Both the position numbers and the translations under genes were made by a program. A stretch of 64,000 bases of DNA, taken from the NCBI RefSeq assembly GCF_003952465.1, contig NZ_CP034448.1:310001-374000 (forward strand). Reading direction: 5' to 3'. Below, piece after piece: positions 60,868 through 64,000 of this stretch. The notes under the pieces were generated by a model. The model ran no database searches, had not been told where the DNA came from, and saw nothing but the letters and a program-made list of their open reading frames with translations. Source of the DNA: Mesorhizobium sp. M1B.F.Ca.ET.045.04.1.1. Lineage in GTDB: Bacteria; Pseudomonadota; Alphaproteobacteria; Rhizobiales; Rhizobiaceae. The first letter of the stretch is position 1. Each line of letters opens with the position of its first letter.

Positions 60868-62313
60868 TCATGCCAGCCGGCCCGCGGCCCGCAGCGAAAG
60901 GGCAGCGGCGGTGAGGCTTGGGTTGGCGCAGGAACAGCTCGGATAGGTGCTGGTGCCGACAACGACCAGGTTGCGGAGCCGGTGGTGGATCATGTCGCGA
61001 TCGACCACCGAGTCGGCCGGGCCGGTGCCCATCCGCAAGGTGCCCTGTACATGCGATTCGGTCGGCCTTATGCCGCGATCGAAGATCTGCTCGACCGGCA
61101 GCGGCTTAAGCAGCGACGGCAGCCGCTCGAGCGCCTTGGCCATGCCCTTGGTCGCATAATCGGACGCGCCCTTGAAGCTGACGAAGGCATTCTCGTTTTG
61201 ATCGAGGATCACCCGGTTTTCCGGGTCGAGCAGGTTTTCGGTGACGATGACCAGCGGCAGCACTTGCCTGAGCCGCCCTTTCTCGGCGCGCATGCCATGC
61301 TGCCAGCGGTTCTCGAAATAGACCAGCGCCGCCGCGTGCTCGGCGCGATGCGGGCCGTCATAAAGGCCGAAATTCAGGCCGGTGGTGATGGTGCTGCCGT
61401 CGAAATTGTCGACCCCGTCGAGATAGACCTCGTAGTTCCAGCCATAGGATTCGTGCAGGCCGAGCCCGACGAACTCGCCGCCGAGCCCGGAGCGCAGCAT
61501 GATCGCCGGGCTCTGGATGGCATTGGCGCCGAGGATCACGAGGTCGCCGCTGACCGAATATTCCTTACCGTTGCGCAGGAAGGTAACCGAACGGACCGAG
61601 CCGCCGGCATGGTCGAGCCGGCGCACTTCCGCGCCGAGGCACACAGACACATCGGGGTGCTGGAAGACATGCATCAGGCCGTTGTTGGCGGTGAACTTGG
61701 CGTCCGCCGGGCACAGCCAGCACCGGAGGTTGGCGCAGCACGACCCACGCTGCGCCGTCGCCACGCGGGCGCGGGCGGTCGGCATGACGAAATGCTGCTC
61801 CGGCTGCGCCGCCTTCATCATCCGGTCCGGCGTCGACATGCGGTGCGGCGGCTGCGGGAACGGCCGCGAGCGCGGCAGCATCCGCGCCATGTCGGGATCG
61901 CCGGAGATCGACATGACCTCCTCGGCATCGCAGTAGAACGGCTCCAGTTCGTCGTAGGTGATCGGCCAGTCGTTGCCGACGCCATAGGTGCTCTTCAGCC
62001 TGAAGTCGTTGGGATGGAAGCGCGGCGTTTGCGCGAACCAGCAGTTGGTGCCGCCGCCAAGGCCGATCGTGTAGTTCCACGGCTTGTCGGCGTTGTCGGT
62101 CTTGTAGGTGCTTTCGTCGTCTATGTCGGTGTTGGCGTTCTGGTCGAGCTGCCATTCATGCGTGTTGTGGCGGCCCCATTCCAGCACCAGGGCGCGGGCT
62201 TTGCGCCGCTTCAGGAACTCATGCAGGAAAAAGGCTGAGCCGAAACCGGAACCGATGACGACGAGATCGAAATGCTCGTTGGCGATTTGCTCGGGCTGAA
62301 CGTCCAGCGCCAT
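60868..62313 (-). CDS. GMC-family FAD dehydrogenase with probable Fe-S cluster
   Basis: A 481-residue flavoprotein. The FAD motif VVIGSGFGSAFFLHEFL is at residues 18-34 and the GMC C-terminal segment VVVGTSTYPSCSCANPSLTA near 460. Cys192, Cys193, Cys198 and Cys201 (SCCANLRCWLC) resemble the CC-x4-C-x3-C cluster motif of the bacterial FAD glucose/fructose/sorbitol dehydrogenase catalytic subunits, which bind a 3Fe-4S cluster. It would oxidise a sugar or alcohol in the periplasm and pass electrons to a cytochrome; no cytochrome gene is adjacent. The substrate is unknown. Confidence 0.85.
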   Translation of the reverse strand: MALDVQPEQIANEHFDLVVIGSGFGSAFFLHEFLKRRKARALVLEWGRHNTHEWQLDQNANTDIDDESTYKTDNADKPWNYTIGLGGGTNCWFAQTPRFHPNDFRLKSTYGVGNDWPITYDELEPFYCDAEEVMSISGDPDMARMLPRSRPFPQPPHRMSTPDRMMKAAQPEQHFVMPTARARVATAQRGSCCANLRCWLCPADAKFTANNGLMHVFQHPDVSVCLGAEVRRLDHAGGSVRSVTFLRNGKEYSVSGDLVILGANAIQSPAIMLRSGLGGEFVGLGLHESYGWNYEVYLDGVDNFDGSTITTGLNFGLYDGPHRAEHAAALVYFENRWQHGMRAEKGRLRQVLPLVIVTENLLDPENRVILDQNENAFVSFKGASDYATKGMAKALERLPSLLKPLPVEQIFDRGIRPTESHVQGTLRMGTGPADSVVDRDMIHHRLRNLVVVGTSTYPSCSCANPSLTAAALSLRAAGRLA

Positions 62314-62407
62314 CAGATCGAACCCTTTCCCGAAACGCGCGCGATCATCGTCGGGCTCTGTTGTCGTTCGCCGGAGCCGTTTGGCGGGAAACTCAGCGCA
62401 GCCACCG

Positions 62408-63739
62408 TCATGCCGCCATCCTGCCGATCGAGTGGTATTCGATGCCGTAGCGCGCGATGACCTTCGGGTCGTAAAGGTTGCGGCCGTCGAAGATGACCGG
62501 CGTGGTCAGCGCGTCCTTGAGCGCGTCGAAGGAGGGAGCCCTGAAGTTCTTCCATTCCGTGCAGATCAAAAGCGCGTCGGCGCCGCGCACGGCCGCTTCC
62601 TTGGTGCCGCACAAGAGAAGGTCCTCGCGCATGCCGTAGATGGCCTGGCATTCCTGCATGGCCTCCGGATCATAAGCCTGCACCTTGGCGCCGGCCGCCC
62701 ACAGCGCCTCCATCAGGGTGCGCGAAGGCGCCTCGCGCATGTCGTCGGTATTCGGCTTGAAGGCCAGCCCCCAGAGCGCAAACGTCTTGCCCTTGAGATT
62801 GCCCTGGAAGTATCGGTCTACCTTCTCGAACAGCACCGATTTCTGCGCGTTGTTGCGCTCCTCGACGGCACGCAGCAGCTTGGCGTCGAACTTGACGCCC
62901 TCAGCGGTCTTGATCAGCGCGCGCACATCCTTGGGAAAGCAGGAGCCGCCATAGCCGAGGCCGGGATAGATGAAGTGGTAGCCGATGCGCGGATCGCTGC
63001 CGATGCCCTTGCGCACCTCCTCGATGTCGGCGCCCAACTGCTCGGCGAGGTTGGCCATCTCGTTCATGAAGCTGATCTTGGTCGCCAGCATGCAATTGGC
63101 GGCATATTTGGTGAACTCGGCGCTGCGCACGTCCATCACGATCATCTTCTCGTGGTTGCGGTTGAACGGCGCGTAGAGCTCGCGCATCACCGCCTCGGTG
63201 TCCTCGCTGGAGGTGCCGACGATGATGCGGTCCGGCCTCATGCAATCGGCCACCGCCGAGCCTTCCTTGAGGAATTCGGGATTTGAAGCGACGTCGAACT
63301 GCAGATCCTCGCGGCCGCGCGCCTTCAGCGTCTCGGCGACCTTCGCCTTGATCTTCTCGCAAGTGCCGACCGGCACCGTCGATTTGCCGACGATGATCTT
63401 GGGCGCGTCCATCTCGCGGCCGATGGCTTCGGCGACGGCGAGCACGTATTTCAGGTCGGCCGAGCCATCCTCGCCGGGCGGCGTGCCGACAGCGATCATC
63501 TGGATCTGGCCGTGCTTGACCGCGGCGGCCGCGTCGGTGGTGAAGCGGATGCGGCCGGCGGCGTGGTTTTCCTTGACGAGGCTTTCCAGTCCTGGTTCGA
63601 AAATCGGGATGAGGCCTTGATTGAGCCGCTCCACCTTCGCTTCGTCGATGTCGACGCACACCACTTCGTGGCCGACCTCGGCGAGCACCGCGGCCTGGAC
63701 GAGACCGACATAGCCAATTCCAAACACCGTCAAATTCAT
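62408..63739 (-). CDS. UDP-glucose 6-dehydrogenase
   Basis: A 443-residue enzyme oxidising UDP-glucose to UDP-glucuronate with two NAD. The Rossmann motif is [20 protein letters not shown], and the catalytic Cys lies in [27 protein letters not shown] and [12 protein letters not shown] are also typical. In rhizobia it is called rkpK/exo5 or ugd. UDP-glucuronate is a precursor of acidic exopolysaccharide and LPS; the adjacent exo cluster supplies UDP-glucose through ExoN. Confidence 0.95.
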   Translation of the reverse strand: MNLTVFGIGYVGLVQAAVLAEVGHEVVCVDIDEAKVERLNQGLIPIFEPGLESLVKENHAAGRIRFTTDAAAAVKHGQIQMIAVGTPPGEDGSADLKYVLAVAEAIGREMDAPKIIVGKSTVPVGTCEKIKAKVAETLKARGREDLQFDVASNPEFLKEGSAVADCMRPDRIIVGTSSEDTEAVMRELYAPFNRNHEKMIVMDVRSAEFTKYAANCMLATKISFMNEMANLAEQLGADIEEVRKGIGSDPRIGYHFIYPGLGYGGSCFPKDVRALIKTAEGVKFDAKLLRAVEERNNAQKSVLFEKVDRYFQGNLKGKTFALWGLAFKPNTDDMREAPSRTLMEALWAAGAKVQAYDPEAMQECQAIYGMREDLLLCGTKEAAVRGADALLICTEWKNFRAPSFDALKDALTTPVIFDGRNLYDPKVIARYGIEYHSIGRMAA

Positions 63740-63827
63740 TTGGTTCTATTCCTGTTTAAGGCCGGGCCGCAAAACGGCCCGGCCAGTTCAGATGTCCCCC
63801 AGGCCCTGTACGGAACCTAGACGTTGC

Positions 63828-63909
63828 GCATGATCTTATCCGAACCGAAGGTCGGCGCAGCAAAAACCGGTTCTTTTCGCCGGCGCTGACCTTCGGCTCG
63901 CGATCATGC
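63828..63909. repeat. RIME-like long hairpin before the right-edge gene
   Basis: GCATGATC (63828-63835) pairs with GATCATGC (63902-63909). Inner parts CCGAAGGTCGGCGC and GCGCTGACCTTCGG also pair, and AAAACCGGTTCTTTTC forms the tip. It begins right after the stop of the edge gene on the minus strand, so it could terminate that gene before ugd. Confidence 0.75.
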
Positions 63910-64000
63910 CTAGTTGCTGTTGGTTATGGTGCATGCCAGCGATTCCGGGAATTGGCACGGCTGACCCAAAGCAGTGAAGGCGATGCGCTTGACCTGCATG
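63910..64000 (-). CDS. 3' end of an unidentified gene
   Basis: The last 91 bases hold an open minus-strand frame ending LGQPCQFPESLACTITNSN with TAG at 63912-63910. An ATG at 63999 is in frame, but the short length suggests it is only the C-terminal end of a longer protein running in from the right. Two Cys in this tail could form a disulfide. The family is not recognised. Confidence 0.4.
   Translation of the reverse strand, partial: MQVKRIAFTALGQPCQFPESLACTITNSN

Noticed and set aside
60982..62238. A 418-codon plus-strand frame opposite the GMC gene
   Set aside because: Antisense artefact; composition is Arg/Val/Glu-rich without motifs, and the minus-strand GMC protein is clear.

Overview
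The window looks like a chromosomal segment of a high-GC alphaproteobacterium of the Rhizobiales, most probably Mesorhizobium or a close relative. The evidence is the gene content (glnD, murJ, an ActS/ActR redox pair, mmcB, PrpE), the run of succinoglycan-type genes exoP-N-O-M-A-L in the order known from Sinorhizobium meliloti, and many palindromic intergenic repeats of the rhizobial RIME type. No tRNA, rRNA, CRISPR array, insertion sequence or phage gene was seen.

Layout. 0-22 kb is mostly housekeeping: the start of a copper P-type ATPase with a CueR-type promoter, glnD, murJ, a LysE exporter, trpS, a universal stress protein, a glycogen-debranching-like enzyme, an Nfu iron-sulfur protein behind a probable Irr box, an L,D-transpeptidase, a CueR regulator, mmcB, nhaA, actR/actS, hrpB (carrying an in-frame palindromic insert), a DMT permease and a PIG-L deacetylase. 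22.3-34.5 kb is one long plus-strand carbohydrate locus. It encodes an ABC importer (binding protein, two permeases, a 67-residue membrane protein, two ATPases), a fused DhaK-DhaL kinase, and a complete PTS-type dihydroxyacetone kinase set (DhaL, DhaM, HPr, Enzyme I, a small unknown protein, DhaK). The set reads as a self-contained phosphorelay from PEP to a triose or related keto-sugar, fed by the importer.

34.5-38.2 kb is the most unusual region. It is a compact RiPP-like cluster with two 29-31 residue precursor peptides whose leaders resemble lasso-peptide leaders (Y-x2-P-x-L), a PqqD-like recognition protein, a transglutaminase-like B2 protease, an HPr-kinase-like protein and a nucleotidyltransferase. 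There is no asparagine-synthetase-like cyclase, no transporter, and no acidic acceptor residue in either core. This suggests a peptide that is cleaved and then phosphorylated or nucleotidylated rather than threaded.

38.4-48.6 kb is accessory metabolism: propionyl-CoA synthetase, an acyltransferase, a metallophosphatase, two divergent LysR/target pairs (NmrA-like and azoreductase), VOC proteins and a DUF2332 gene between direct repeats. 48.8-63.7 kb is a polysaccharide island: exoP-N-O-M-A-L on the minus strand, a divergent flippase and a phosphoribosyltransferase-HAD fusion, a GT4 glycosyltransferase, a two-subunit GMC dehydrogenase with a probable Fe-S cluster, and UDP-glucose dehydrogenase. 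The window ends in the 3' end of an unidentified minus-strand gene.

Repeats are a theme. At least eleven RIME-like elements or half elements and several 130-190 bp long-armed palindromes sit between genes. Four genes take their stop codon from the edge of such an element, and one element lies in frame inside hrpB.
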